Below, one piece after another: positions 1-12,879 of a DNA stretch of 64,000 nucleotides. This DNA is from Corylus avellana. Lineage: Eukaryota; Streptophyta; Magnoliopsida; Fagales; Betulaceae. The stretch spans positions 38,064,590-38,128,589 of the forward strand of contig NC_081543.1 in the NCBI RefSeq assembly GCF_901000735.1, in the 5' to 3' direction. The stretch's first letter is position 1. Each line of letters starts with the position of its first letter. The position numbers and the translations under genes are program-made. Under the pieces are notes generated by a model. That model saw only the letters and a list, made by a program, of their open reading frames with translations. It ran no database searches and was not told where the DNA came from.

Positions 1-199
1 ATTATTTTTTGTTTAGCCATAAATGAGCTATACATTAGTTTAGTAATCTTCTATTAGTAAAAGATTTAGTATGAGAAAAAAAGTCCAAAAGAATTATAAC
101 TAAATTAGGAGACAAGGAAATTTGATGTATATTCAAATGCGCTTCTTTTTGTTTTTTTTTTCCAGTTCTTCTCCCATTTTCTTATTTTTCAAAACTACC

Positions 200-235
<36 letters not shown>

Positions 236-744
236 ATAAGTCCCACGAACTTCACGAATCCAATAAAAATAATAAAAATAAGAAAATGAGAGAAAAATCA
301 GGGTTCAACAAACAAACCGGGTATTGAGAAATGGATGACATTCCACGGTGGTTTACCAAGTCAAAAATATGAAGATTCCTTCAATCTTTCATGATTACCG
401 TTTAATCTTTTTCGAGATTTTACACTAAACAACCCAAATCCTTGTCGCCTTGCCTGACCAATAACAGCTGAGAAGAGATCTGCTTTTTTCCCATTCTTGC
501 TTTAGACAAAACCTGCATTTGAGAACGTCAAACATGACGGAGATCGAGAATGTGTGGGCTTATTTTATTATGTTCTTTCCTACTTCTTTGTTATCCGAAA
601 TATTGTCACAACAAATTGATATTACATCTTGAGGTTTTTTTTTTCAAGATGATTACTGCAAAGTTGAAAGTTGAAAGTTTAAAGTTCATAATATATATAG
701 TTTCAGTCTTAGGTGCATTAAAATGTGTGTTTTGTTTCGAAAAC
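1..744. other. AT-rich intergenic DNA
   Basis: No gene is recognisable. It holds a TA dinucleotide run at about 204-233 and several homopolymer A/T tracts. The short open frames here have no family resemblance. Confidence 0.5.
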
Positions 745-1360
745 AAGGTTTGGGAAAGATTTTAGATGGCGATGCAACATCAACATTATCAAAGGAAGAA
801 ATTGCGAAACTTGAAAAAAAAAAAAAAAAAAAAAGCTTACAATGCAATTTTGTTGTGTCGATGTGATGAAGTCTCGAGAGAAGTCACCAAAGAAGAAACT
901 GTCGTTGTTCTTTAGAGGAAGTTGGAAAATTTGTACATGAAAAAGTCTCTCACTAACCAATTTTATTTGAAGCAACGGTTATATGCCCTTAAGATGAAGG
1001 AATGTACGCCTTTTTATGGTCATCTTGATTAATTTAAAAAAATTATTACATATCTGAAAAATATTGATATTAAAATTGAAGATGAGAATCAAGCCCTGAT
1101 TTTATTGTGTTCATTGTCAGATTTCTTTGATAATTTCATTAATTCAATGTTGCACGATAAGGATATCATCTCTTTACCAAATGTTCACTGCTTTAAACTC
1201 TATAGAGTTCATAATAAAAATGAGAAAGTAGTGATGATCAGGCTAAGAGTTCATTTATTAAGTGTTGTTGGGAAAATGCATGACATAGTTATTAGGACTT
1301 TGATGGATGTTCAGTGTAACACAGAGTGTGTGGTTTATAAAGATAGTCATTTGTGCTAAG
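745..1360 (+). mobile_element. Ty1/copia gag remnant
   Basis: Conceptual translation, allowing several stops and frame changes, gives the usual copia gag (UBN2-type) order: a stretch like 'KLENLYMKKSLTNQFYLKQRL' near 925-985, then 'DENQALILLCSL' near 1085-1120 followed by a conserved 'DKDIISL' segment near 1156-1176. Seen: an A-tract and in-frame stops interrupt it, and no protease, integrase or reverse transcriptase follows. Inference: a dead, 3'-truncated copia fragment. No LTR was recognised beside it. Confidence 0.7.
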
Positions 1361-1730
1361 TCTCACATTACTTAGTTACTACGTGAAACTGTGCTTTATA
1401 AGGAATTATAGAAAAGTTTCAAATTGACTAATTCTTTTGAGGTTATAACGCAGATATAACTAGAGCATTTTTCTGGGTCGACACAAATAGTATCATAGCT
1501 AGATAGGCCATGCGATGTGGTATTGGAGCTTTCCTATAAGTCTTGTGATATCTTACAATGCATTGTGAAGGACTTGTGTGTCTGTGCACAAACTCCCAAA
1601 TTAAACATTGAATTAGCCAACATAAAACCTAACAATATTTGTATCAAGTGAGTCTCACAAAAATTGTGAATTAAGCCAAATTGGATTGTGTAAGTAATTA
1701 CCTAGAGCCTCAATTATGAATAGATAAATA

Positions 1731-1882
1731 CTATTTTGCATCTTAATTTCCACCATACTTAACTGGCGTGGCATGCTCAATCTACCATTAGATTAAACTT
1801 AATTAAAAAGAAAAAAAAAATTAAGAGTGGATTGAACATGCCACGTCAGCTGAATATGCAAGAAGGATACAAAATAACATTT
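1731..1882. mobile_element. Foldback MITE (about 150 bp)
   Basis: The left part (…TTTTGCATCTTAATTTCC…GCGTGGCATGCTCAATC) is the imperfect reverse complement of the right part (GATTGAACATGCCACGTCAGC…GATACAAAATAAC), with an A-rich loop. It lies in the 3' flank of RLK1. Superfamily not assigned because no clear target duplication was found. Confidence 0.55.
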
Positions 1883-2236
1883 CTCTTATAAATAATCATT
1901 TTGGATATGAAGTGGCTACTGCATCCTTGATCAGGAGACTTTTTCTGCAAATGAAGTCTTATTCACTGCATTTTCTTGAATAACAGGCCAAATGTAATAG
2001 AATAATCACACTACTTTTATGAAGAAAAATTGTTACCCTAACGCAAAATTGACAAGTCACGTTTACAAAGAAGTCTTTCAATTTGTTCGTCAGTGTTGTA
2101 ACAAGGACCAAAATAGGAAAAAAAAAAAAAAAAAAAAAAAAAAGTATGAATAGTGTTATGGACCTGGCCAACAACTTGAATTTTTTTTCGATGCTTTACT
2201 AGGATAGGACAATGCTTATGGCCGGATTTTCAAATG

Positions 2237-5200
2237 TTATTGGCCTTTCATTATTGAAATAGTTGCACCATTCAGAGAACAAATTTGTGACATATTGTTT
2301 ATTGGGTTTGCCATTGCCATACCACTCACATTCAAGAAAGCAGGATCCTTGGGATAAGGTAGAACTGCAGTTTCATTGCTAAGCATTGCGACAACATTAG
2401 ACATAGTAGGTCTATCCGCTGCACTTGCTTGAAGACAAAGCAGAGCTATGTTAACATATCTCAATACTATTTGCATCGAGGTTATATCATTCAGTAGTGG
2501 ATCCACCAAGTCCAATCCCCTATCATTTGTCCATAATTCCCATGCCTTCAAATCCAAAGAAAAAAGAAAATTAGAGAATGTTAGAATGATGGTTAATGAT
2601 TAAATACATAATTTTCTATTAGCTTAAGCTTTTGAGCCTAGTAGCACCTTCTATACTCTACTTAGCGCTCTAAAATTTCAAGAACAAATGACTAATTTTC
2701 TATTAGTCATTAGAGAATGTTAGAATGATGGTTAATGATTAAATACATAATTTTCTATTAGCTTAAGCTTTTGAGCCTAGTAGCACCTTCTATACTCTAC
2801 TTAGCGCTCTAAAATTTCAAGAACAAATGACTAATTTTGATTTACTAATTAATGACGAATGCACATTTGTTCAACAACTCCCCACTATGAATCAAAGTAA
2901 ATAAGTGTTTTCAATTTCTACAACAAAAGATGCAAATAAGATACTCACATATCCAATAAGATGGAGAGAGTCACTTTGATAAAAATCAGTATTCTTCTTA
3001 CTACTCACAATCTCTAACAATAAGACGCCAAAACTAAAGACATCGGATTTGATTGAAAATAGGCCTTCCAAAGCATATTCAGGGGACATGTAACCGCTAT
3101 ACGCCATCATCAAGTTAAATATATTAGTAATTGCATGTTTTATGTGTATGTCTACACATGTATACTCTTATGTTCATTTTTATAATTCAAGTTCCCTTTA
3201 TATTACTTACTAAGTGCCAACAATCCTATTTGTATTTTCTTGTGACTCATTTCCTCCAAATATTCTTGCCATTCCAAAATCTGATATTTTGGGATTCATG
3301 TCGATGTCCAACAAGATATTGCTAAGCTTCAAGTCCCTATGAATAATCCTTAACCTGGAATATTGATGAAGATAAAGAAGTCCTTGAGCAATTCCTTCAA
3401 TAACTCCAACACGAGTCTTCCAGTTTAATATCTTGCACTTCTTTCGATCTGCATTACATATATAAGTAAATTAACAATAAGTGAGTCACATGCAAAGGAC
3501 CATAAAAATCAAAAATCAAAGATATATCAAAATGGGAGATATTACAAACCAAAGAGGAAGAAATCCAAGCTTTTATTGGGCATATACTCGTAAACTAGTA
3601 TCTTTTCGTCTCATTCAACGCAACAACCCAAAAGTCTAACAAGATTTTTGTGTTGAAGCTTGGCTATGAGCATTGCTTCATTTTTAAGCTCCTCCCAACC
3701 TTGTCCAGATCTTTTTGAAAGTCTTTTTACAGCTACCTCGTCACCTGATTGCAATATTCCCTGCAATTATTTTTTGTTGTGAAAAATACTAAAAAATAAA
3801 AAATAGTAAGCTACATTCATAAGAAATCCATTACCAATGATAAAGATTAATTAAAACCATTTTAACTCCAAAACAAACAACTCATTTTGAAAAAGAAGAA
3901 TCAGATGCAAAACATTTTGTGGTTGTGGCATCTCTAGTCCATGAGCCAAGCTAGAGGCCAACATTCCCGACTAGGGCGTAGAAAAATCAATGCATTGACA
4001 CCTTAAGAGTTTTTAAGTGAGATCATAATATAGCAGTTAGAACATCACTTAACATAAAAACTTAAACTTGTGAGTTTGGACACAATTATGTTGTATTAAC
4101 CTTTCAAACTTGTGATATCTTTCTAATGTAAGACTTAATCCTTTTACAGTTACATGTGTATACTCAACATCAACTACAAACATATATTAAAAGTTTTTGG
4201 CTCCCAACTAATTTGTGTCTGCATGCACTATAGTTTATTTGTCATGCACCAAAAAGTAAAATGGCACTTTATTTGTCAAAAGGGCTAAAAAATGCTTGTA
4301 TATATATTTCTTCCTCTTCATTTTTGTTCATATATGTATTCGATTTCATGTAAACTCACACTCACAATAAAAGTTTATCTTAATTGGTATATTGAGAGGT
4401 TTCACAGCAACAAAAGCGGCATGTGCCTATTTGTGCTTGTTAACATGGCAAGGTTTAGCTGTCGGAGTGTTAACCTTTTATTTACATTCCATATCCAAAA
4501 GATTGCGTTTAGGAACGTTGAAGCATACCTTGTAAACTGGTCCAAAACCACCCTCTCCAAGCTTATTTGCAGCGGAGAAATTATGAGTTGCAGCAGAAAC
4601 ACTAGCAAAACTGAATAATGGCATTTGGACTTCTCTATTATCTCCATCCTCTGAATTATTAGCTTTTGGGTCATGCCCAAATCTAAAAGTAACAAATCTT
4701 CCCCTGTTTTTTAGAACAACACATGTTTAAGGATATAATTATAGATTGCTAAAATAAAGTTGTGAACCATTCTTTACTCACCCTTCCTTCTGAGCTTTCT
4801 CCTCGTCACATAATAAACAAGGCCCAATGTAACAACCACTGCAAGAGATGCTGTCGGAATGACAATTTTCCATAATTGGTTGTTTCCTCTATCCTTCAAA
4901 TTCCTTAATCCTAGATCAAAAAATTGTATCAGAAAACTTACTAATTAGAGGAAGAAGACACCAAAACAGCAATAACTGAAATACCTTTGAGAGGCAAGCC
5001 CATAAGAGAAAGTTTCAGATAGAAGTCTTGTTTATATGCATCACTTTCTAAGAAGAATTTCAGATTTAACAGAGGACCAAACCATACTTGGCAGCGATGC
5101 TCTTGATCATAAGCATAACCGGTACAATCGCAGCATTCCAAGCAAACTGATTCACACTCTGCAGCATTGTCAATGTCGTTCCACAGATGGGGAACACTGG

Positions 5201-6155
5201 GAAAAAAAACGTTAGACATGCGAAGAAACCCATCTTTCTGAACAACATGGTTGCACTGCAAATCTGTTTGTCTCTTACAGGTTCTATAGCCTCCGAATCC
5301 TGGCAAACACTCACATGGTGAATAAGCAGTCTCATTGCATATGCTGAAATCACCGCAAGAAGCATAAGCCCCACAACGTAATGACCCAGTCAAATCCAAA
5401 TCCAAATGTTGGAAATTTTGCAGGTAAAGGTCCCCGGTTACTTGCAACACCATTCTTCGAAATTCAGAAGAATAACTATTAGTAAAATTAATGTAGTCCC
5501 CATCAATCACGAATATATCAGCTAGGGCACTGCTGAGTCGACTAGTCCAGTATGGTTCAGACTCCTTCATTATGATTAGTTGTTTCAGAGAAGCCAGATA
5601 TTGCAGAGAGAAAAGACCAGGAGCACGCTCTTCATCACTTTGCCATGATGTTAATGACCATCTTGTCTTAGCATCTTTAACCTTCATTCTGGGCAAAATG
5701 GTATCAGTAGGATGGTCAAAGCTTTGCCACAAAACATCTGAGGCCGTGTTTGTCAGTACAAGATTACCTGCATCTAATAGCCTGGCATAGGTATCGTTGC
5801 CCCTTGAAGCAGTGTAAGTCAGCCTGCGCAACAAACTGCCATCGGATATTACAAGATTCCCATCCGGGTTGAAGGTAAGAACGGCTGAGTAATTTGGGAA
5901 TGGGTGCTCCCTGTTTGCAACCCAAACTACTTTGCCGTCAGAATCATTATAGAACCATATTCCCACATAATACTTTCCCGAGTATTCTGGAGAAAAGAAA
6001 CCAAGTTTGAACATTCCATTGGCAGATACAATGGTCTCCGAGGTGTTTAGTGATTGGCCTGGTCGGATAGTATCACCAGTGATGGTAGCATTGGTGAAGT
6101 GAAAGCCAAGGCAGAATAAAAGCAGCAGGGAAGCAATAAGAGGCGAAATTATCAT
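2237..6155 (-). pseudogene. S-domain (G-type lectin) receptor kinase RLK1, CES101-like, disrupted
   Basis: Seven exons can be laid out with GT/AG borders: 6155-4985, 4910-4782, 4703-4529, 3760-3550, 3448-3211, 3096-2949, 2545-2237. Exon 1 (390 codons) holds a signal peptide (MIISPLIASLLLLF), B-lectin domain (VVWVANREHPFPNYS, NLVLTNTASDVLWQSFDHPTD), S-locus/EGF-like cysteines (CGDFSICN) and a PAN-like module. Exon 2 is the membrane segment; exons 3-7 are the Ser/Thr kinase with LGEGGFGPVYK, VAVK, IIHRDLK, DFG and GYMSPEYA. The family acts as plasma-membrane receptors. Two lesions: exon 3 is 175 nt, one short of keeping frame, with the break after GEDLLLLDLG; exon 4 has TGA (3611-3613) where the paralogues read CGA of ERDEK. 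Start chosen at the Met before the hydrophobic core. Forms an inverted pair with RLK2. Family call very secure; inactivity likely unless the assembly carries errors. Confidence 0.85.
2571..2838. repeat. Tandem duplication, about 139-bp period, in RLK1 last intron
   Basis: The block beginning TTAGAGAATGTTAGAATGAT at 2571 recurs at 2710 almost unchanged through ACTAATTTT. RLK2 and RLK3 carry the corresponding intron only once, so the duplication is private to RLK1. Confidence 0.85.
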
Positions 6156-6304
6156 ATTTGTATGATAACGATAATTTGTATGATGGTAGCAATAAGAGGG
6201 GAAATTATCAGAGTTCTTTGCACACACAATTGTATATATAATATATGGTGTTGTTGGATATCCTGTTTGTGTTTGGGGTGTAGAGTTCGACCAGCCTGCA
6301 CTTT

Positions 6305-6894
6305 TGTTAGGAAATTAATCATATTTCCCAAGACCCGTGAGATGCGAAAAATAAGAAGAATGCGGAATAACAAAGATTAGGCAATCACACACGACACAAA
6401 GATTTAAGTGGTTCGGCTTAACAAGCCTACATCCACTGGCGGAGACGACCCGGAGAAAATTCACTATCAAAAGATGAGTACAAGAGAGTAACAGGGTGAG
6501 AAAACCACTCAAACCCAAAGCCCCAAATACACCCAATTCTCACTTTACCCAAAGGAGAATAATAACAAAAAAGGGAAAAACACTCTTTCTTACTCTCACT
6601 TTTTTTCTCTTTTTTCTCCTCTCTTTGGTGCTTCACGTTTTTGCACACACAAAGCTATTTGGCTTGGCACACATTAAAACCAAGCTGAAGCATGCCTTTT
6701 ATAAGGCTCAAAGTCGGTCAAAGGAAATCCAAAAGCAAGGTGGACTAAACCTTCTCCAAGTCAATCTCAAACTCCTACACCTAGGAGGACTTGGAGAAAG
6801 AGTCGGTGAAACAATACTCCTACTACAAAGCCAACTAGGAGAAGCCACCTCACGGGCCCACTAGCAAATAGATGGGTTCATGTCACCCTCAACA
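6305..6894 (-). mobile_element. Ty1/copia LTR in the RLK1 upstream region
   Basis: Read on the minus strand the LTR runs TGTTGAGGGTGACATG…AATTTCCTAACA (TG…CA ends). It is immediately preceded on that strand by a purine-rich AAGGTGGAGAT tract (6895-6908), as expected of a polypurine tract before a 3' LTR. The internal region continues into the gap at 6953. It lies about 150 bp upstream of the RLK1 start. The same LTR end supplies both arms of the foldback at 59966-60521. Confidence 0.65.
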
Positions 6895-6952
6895 ATCTCC
6901 ACCTTGACTTGAATCCCATCAAGTCTAACAAAACGTGTCTCCTCCGGATGTC

Positions 6953-7052
6953 NNNNNNNNNNNNNNNNNNNNNNNNNNNNNNNNNNNNNNNNNNNNNNNN
7001 NNNNNNNNNNNNNNNNNNNNNNNNNNNNNNNNNNNNNNNNNNNNNNNNNNNN
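6953..7052. other. Assembly gap (100 N)
   Basis: A scaffold gap of conventional length. It hides the interior of the copia element on its left and the 5' part of the LTR fragment on its right. Confidence 0.95.
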
Positions 7053-7392
7053 GTTATATTATGTATATATGTATGGTGGATGTTATGAGGAGATGATGTT
7101 ATATTATGTATATATGTATGGTAGATGTTATGAGGGGATGATGCTATATTATGTATATATGTATGGTGGATGTTATGAAGATATGATGTTATATTATGTA
7201 TACATGCATGATGAATGTTATGAGGAGATGATGTTATATTATGTATATATGCATGGCGAATGTTATGAGGAGATGATGTTATGTAATGTATTTATGCATG
7301 GCGAATGTTATGAGGAGATGATGTTATGTTATGTATATATGCATGACGGATGTTATGAGGAGATGATGTTATATATGTATATGTATGGATGA
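7053..7392. repeat. 45-bp minisatellite
   Basis: About seven copies of a 45-bp unit (TTATATTATGTATATATG…GATGTTATGAGGAGATGATG). Because 45 is divisible by three, the array stays open on the plus strand and spells a fake 15-residue repeat protein (YYVYMYGGCYEEMML). It is cut by the gap on the left. Confidence 0.9.
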
Positions 7393-8113
7393 TATGAAAA
7401 GATGACGTTGCATGAGCATGCATAGCATATGATTTTATGATAATGATGACTATCAATATGTTTTATTGTTAAGCTAATTAAATTGTAAGTATATTTTCAA
7501 ATGATGGTTATTTGGAAAGCCTAGTAATTTCTATACTACTGAGCGTCTCTATTTCATGGAGACGGCGGGCTCACAAATCCGCCTGCATCATGAGTGGTGT
7601 TGATCCTCGTGGTACATGCGATGTGGTTAATGTTGATGCAGGTGCGGGGATTATTGAGGATGACCCAGTAGCTATGTATTTGGGCTACTACAACATTTGA
7701 AGCATAGTTGTATCAAATGTTATTTTGTTGGACTAGATAATAGCCTCCTTTTTGTAGAGCTTACATGTATATGCTTAGACTTTGTTATTTTGTATATGGC
7801 TCGTGTCGCATGTGACACTTTTGTATAGCCATTCTTTTGTATGTAAGCTTTAATCACTTAGATGTATTAATCAGCTCTGATGGGTTATGTTATGTCTTAA
7901 GTTATTTATATTCCGCTGCAAAGATATAAACCCTGATGAATCATTGATGTTGCATGTAGCTCTGTGTGGCATATGATATTGTCAATCAGGTTAATACACG
8001 GGTTCATGGCATACTGTGGTATCGCCATGCCACTGTGACAATCCGCTTTGTTGTGGGTAATGCTTTTAAAAAAAAAAAAAAATAGTCTCGCTTTAATCAA
8101 GCGGGTCGTCACA
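7393..8113 (+). mobile_element. LTR fragment of retroelement family X
   Basis: From about 7500 to 8113 this is closely similar to the reverse complement of 54486-55080, including GATTAATACATCTAAG, the CGTGTCGCATGTGAC segment and the terminal CGGGTCGTCACA. The end at 8113 abuts duplicated cluster DNA (also seen near 20840). The 5' part is lost in the gap, so it could be a solo LTR or a truncated element. The copy at 54.5 kb is followed by a Met-tRNA primer site, which supports the LTR reading. Confidence 0.6.
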
Positions 8114-8587
8114 GTGGGAAAGGCAGATATCTTCCCACTCTTAGTGGTGAGGCAAGGCGAGAGGATTTAGGTGGCTTGAAAAGGATTAAAGGTACCCATG
8201 AAAGATTATTGGCATGATCATCTTTTGGACTCATGAAAAATTATTTGGAATGGAGAGTCCAAACAACACGGTATTTAGACTCTGAATTTTATTTTTTTTG
8301 TTAGTTAATTTTATGCATTGTTAAGTTATTGTGCTCAGAAAATTTACTGGGCATTGTAACAATTAGTAATTTGTGGGAGTAGAGTAGTTGGAAAAAGAGT
8401 GAAGCTCAGCAGAAAACCATATTGAAATGCCAATGTATCAGTTGGAAGAGTGGAAACAACACGGTTTTTAGAAAGTTGAAACAATAATTTCGACCTTTGA
8501 CGCGTGGAAAATCTAACGAGAAAGTTCAAAACATTTTTCATAGGAAAGCTCATGAGAAAGAGCAGAACTGTGCTGCCTGATACAAAC

Positions 8588-11196
8588 ATGAGCCGTAGAA
8601 TTTCCCCTCTTATTGCTTCCCTGCTGCTTTTATTCTGCCTTGCTTTTCATTTCAACAATGCTACCACCACTGATTCTCACCGAGCAGGCCAATCACTAAA
8701 CACCTCGGAGTACATTCAATCTGCCAATGGAACGTTCCGACTTGGTTTCTTTTCTACAGAAAATTCGATCAACCATTGCTTGGTTATATTCTACATGTAC
8801 GGACTACATGTTCTACACGAATAATATTCTTCATTATTCATAGTGGTTGTTACATTGGGCCTTTTCGTTTATTATGTGACGAGGAGAAAGCTTAGAAGGA
8901 AGCTAAGGGTGAGTAAAGAATGGTTCACAACGTTATTTTAGCAATCTATATATCCTTAAACTTGTGTTGTTTTAAAATGCAGGGGAGGATTTGTTACTTT
9001 TAGATTTGGGCATGACCCAAAAGGCAAAATTCAGAGGATGGAGATAGTAGGAAAAGAGAAGTCCAAATGCCATTAATCAGTTTTGCAAGTGTTTGTGCTG
9101 CAACTGATAATTTCTCAGCTACAAATAAGCTTAGAGAAGGTGGTTTTTGATCCGTTTACAAGGTATGCTTCAATGTACCTAAACACAATGCTTTGGATAT
9201 GGAATGTATGTAAAAGGTTGACAGTTTGCCAGCTAAACCTTTCCATGTTAACAAGCACAAACAGGCACATGTCACTTTTGTTGTTGTGTATACTATGAAG
9301 CCACTCAGAATACCAATTCAAATAAACTTTTATTGTGTAAGCCATTGGAAGATAAAATTTTGCTTGGCGTGTGCTAGTCTTATATGTAATTAGATAGTAT
9401 ATGTTTGTCAATCACTTAATAGTTGATATTGAGTATGCACATGTGAAATATCACAAGTTAGGTGGTTTGTATAGTATACATAGTTGTCCTTAAACTCATA
9501 GGCTTAAGCTTTTGAGTTGAGTTTTGTCCCAATATGCTATATTATAGTCTTGCTCAAAGACTCTAGAGGTGTCAATGCATCGACGTTTTTTAGGCCCGAA
9601 TCGGGAATGTCGATCTCTAGTCTTGGCTCAAGGACCAGAGATTCCGCTACAACAAAATGTTTTGCATCCTGTTCTTGTTGCTCAAAATGGGTTGTTTGTT
9701 TTAGAGTTAAAAAGGTTTTAGTCTTTATCATTGGTAATGGATTTCTTATGAATGTAGCTTACTATTTTTTTTATTATTTTTAGTATCTTTCACAACAAAA
9801 AATAATTGCAGGGAATATTACTAAAAGGTGACGAGGTAGCTGTAAAAAGATTTTCAAAAAGATCTGGACAGGTTGGGAGGAGCTTAAAAATGAAGCAATG
9901 CTCATAGCCAAGCTTCAACACAAGAATCTTGTTAGACTTTTGGGTTGTTGCATTGAACGAGATGAAAAGATATTAGTTTACGAGTATATGCCCAATAAAA
10001 ACTTGGATTTCTTCCTCTTTGGTTTGTAATATCTCCAATTTTGATATATATATTTTTATTTGATTTTTATGGTCATTTGCATGTATCTCACTAATTGTTA
10101 ATTTACTCATATACGTAAAGCAGATGAAAAGAAGCGCATGATATTAGATTGGAGGACTTGTGTTGGAGTCATTGAAGGAATTGCTCAAAGACTTCTTTAT
10201 CTTCATCAGTATTCCAGGTCAAGGATTATTCACAAGGACTTAAAGCCTAACAATATTTTGTTGGACATTGATATGAATCCCAAAATATTAGATTTCGGAA
10301 TGGCAAGAATATTTGGAGGAAATGAATCACAAGCAAATACAAATAGGATTGTTGGCACTTAGTAAGTAATATAAAGGAAACTTTTGAATTATAAAAATCA
10401 ACATAATAGTATACATGTGTAGACATACACATAAAACATGCAATTACTAATATATTTAACTTGATGGTGTACAGTGGTTATATGTCTCTTGAATATGCTT
10501 TGAAAGGTCTATTTTCAATCAAATCCGATGTCTTTAGTTTTGGCGTCTTATTGCTAGAGATTGTAAGTGGCAAGAAGAATACGGGTTTTTATCAAAGTTA
10601 CTGGCTCCATCTTATTGGATATGTGAGTATCTTATTTGCATGTGTTTGTTGTAGAAATTTAAAACACTTACTTACTTTGATTCATAGTGGGGAGTTGTTG
10701 AACAGATGTGCATTCATCATTAATTATTAAAGCAAAATTAGTCATCTGTTCTTGAAATTTTAGAGCGCTAAGTAGAGTATAGAGGGTGCTACTAGTCTCA
10801 AAAGCTCAAGCTAATAAAAAATTATGTATTTAATCATGAACCAGCATTCTAACATCCTCTAATTTTCCTTTTTCCTTGGATTTGAAGGCATGGGAATTAT
10901 GGACAAATGATAGGGGATCCGACTTCGTGGATCCACTACTTAATGATATATCCTCTATGCAGATGGTATTGAGACATGTTAACATAGCTCTGCTTTGTCT
11001 TCAAGCAAGTGTAGCGGATAGGCTTACTATGTCTGATGTTGTCGCAATGCTTAGCAATGAAACTACAGTTCTACCTTATCCCAAGGAACCTGCTTTCTTG
11101 AATGTGAATGGTATGGCGATGGCAAACTCAATTAACAGTAGGTCACAAATATGTTCTCTGAATGGTGCAACTGTTTCAATTATGGAAGGCCGATAA
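8588..11196 (+). pseudogene. S-domain receptor kinase RLK2, internally deleted and frameshifted
   Basis: Inverted paralogue of RLK1. The signal peptide and the first part of the B-lectin domain (MSRRISPLIASLLLLF…GTFRLGFFSTENS) are read from 8588 and stop at about 8823. Most of the lectin, S-locus and PAN region is missing, and sequence resumes in the membrane segment (VVVTLGLFVYYVTRRK, about 8840-8909). Kinase exons: 8983-9162, 9812-10021, 10124-10361, 10475-10622, 10888-11196. Lesions: TGA (9148-9150) inside the glycine loop (GGF*SVYK); a one-base deletion in exon 9812-10021 (210 nt against 211 in both paralogues) just after KRSGQ; HRD changed to HKD. The last exon is fully open. Not expected to make a receptor. 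Confidence 0.88.
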
Positions 11197-12003
11197 CATT
11201 TGAAAATCCGGCCAAAAGCATCGTACTATCCTAGTAAACCATCAAAAAAACATATTCATACACTTTTCTTCTTCCTATTTTATCTCAAAACCCACTTAAC
11301 AGAGCCAGCTGGGCTTTGTTTATTTTGGGTCTTTAGCCACATAATGTGGTAGTAGGGTTCTGATATGTATCATGAAAAGATCTACTCGCAATTGGCATTC
11401 AAAGAAGAATGCATGCATTTGTGGTTAATCTTATTAAATAGTCCGTAGATATTAGTTTTCGTCTCTGTAATGAAATTAGAAGTGTTTATATTATTTCACT
11501 TGAAAGTTGTAATTAAAACTAATATATATAGGAACCTCAAATATTTCTGCAACATTTCAGTAGTTGCAACAGAACACACCTTGGTCCTTGTTACAACACT
11601 GATGAACAAATTGAAAGACTTGTTTGTAAACGTGACTGGTCAATTTTGCGTTAAGACTAACAATTTGTAATGATATTCAAGAAAATGCAGTGAATTAGAC
11701 TTATTTTGTAGAAAAAAGTGTCATGATCAAGCATGCAGTAGCCACTTCATATCCAAAATTATTATTGATTATTCATAAGAGAAATGTTATATTGGCTAAT
11801 TTGATGTTCAACGTGGGAGTCCTTCACTGTTTATTAATGTAAGAAATCACAAAACTTGTAGGAAAGCTTTAACAGCTGATGTGGTCTACAACACTAAAAT
11901 ACACCTCTGTTCGTTGGAAGCAAGGCTGGAAAGGCAGATCTTTTTGACTGTCAGGAATTTTTGTTTGTTTTAATGATACATTGAAGGAATTTGTTTGTTT
12001 TCT
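11197..12003. other. RLK2 3' flank, inverted copy of RLK1 3' flank
   Basis: Segments such as TTGGTCCTTGTTACAACACT and TAGCCACTTCATATCC match the reverse complement of about 1870-2110. This extends the RLK1/RLK2 inverted duplication past the genes. No coding sequence recognised. Confidence 0.65.
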
Positions 12004-12140
12004 ACGCCTACTAGAAAATTAGCTGATAGACTTATGTGTGTAAGTTTTGATGAAACTAGAAACATTTTCTAAGTTGTAAGCTTGTCAAGTTTTTTCTTCC
12101 CACTTGTTTTTGGTACTCTTACAGGACCTCTGTTTTTCAC
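12004..12140 (+). repeat. NHX 3'-UTR-like fragment
   Basis: The run TTAGCTGATAGACTTATGTG through TTGTTTTTGGTACTCTTAC is nearly identical to 20345-20462 and to 61190-61335. The 61-kb copy lies downstream of the NHX stop codon, so this is a stray fragment of an NHX gene tail. Confidence 0.7.
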
Positions 12141-12339
12141 AGTGGTTGTTTTAAGCTCTGTTTTCACAACACAAAAGAGGTACTATGTCCTCTATTTTGT
12201 GGTGGCTGACCTAGCCTCAGGTTTGACGTTGCCATCTTAGAGGATGACATAATTTTTATTTTATTTTTTTCTTTTTCCTTTTTAGAGCGAAGATGACATA
12301 AGTTGAGATAGAAAATTTGGTCATTTAATGGTTAATGGT

Positions 12340-12830
12340 TTAGGGAATGTTTGAAGTTGTGTTTGAGAGTTTAAAAAGTACTTTTAATATCGAAAAAGTC
12401 ATGCCAAATATAAGTTGGCCTGTTTGGTACCTGTTTGGTAAAGAATTTTAAAAGTTTTTTTTTTTTTTATTCAAAAAATTGTTAAGACACACTTTTGGTA
12501 AAACTTAAAAATAAAATTTTTGACTTAAAAGCTTTATTTTTCAAATACAATTCCAAACAGGCTCTTAAAAATAGGGCTTGTTTGAGATTGCGTTTGAGGG
12601 GCTTAAAAGTGATTTTAATACTCAAAGAATTCGTTTGAAGAAAAAAGTACTCGTTTGGTAAAAAAAATTAAAAGCGTTTTTAATGATCAAAGATGTCTAA
12701 AAATAGCAACAAAAACAAAAAAAAAAAAAACACTTTTGACAAAAGCTTAAAAATGAAGCATTTGCCCAAAAACTCTTTTTGATTTAAAAGTTCTATTTCT
12801 CAAACACAATTTCAAATAAGCTCTTAATAA
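12340..12830. mobile_element. Two adjacent MITEs (GTTTGAGATTGCGTTTGAG family)
   Basis: Two neighbouring units, about 12340-12565 and 12573-12830. Each begins with a version of TGTTTGA(A/G)(G/A)TTG(T/C)GTTTGAG and ends with its complement (CAAATACAATTCCAAACAGG; CACAATTTCAAATAAGCTC). Related copies occur at 22870-23400. hAT-like by appearance only. Confidence 0.5.
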
Positions 12831-12879
12831 GTCTGGCAGTTAGACTAAAAAGAAAAGTTCAAATCATTGCCATTTGCGG

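Noticed and set aside
7069..7392. Repeat protein of 107 residues
   Set aside because: It is a 45-bp minisatellite whose unit length is a multiple of three; there is no start context or family.
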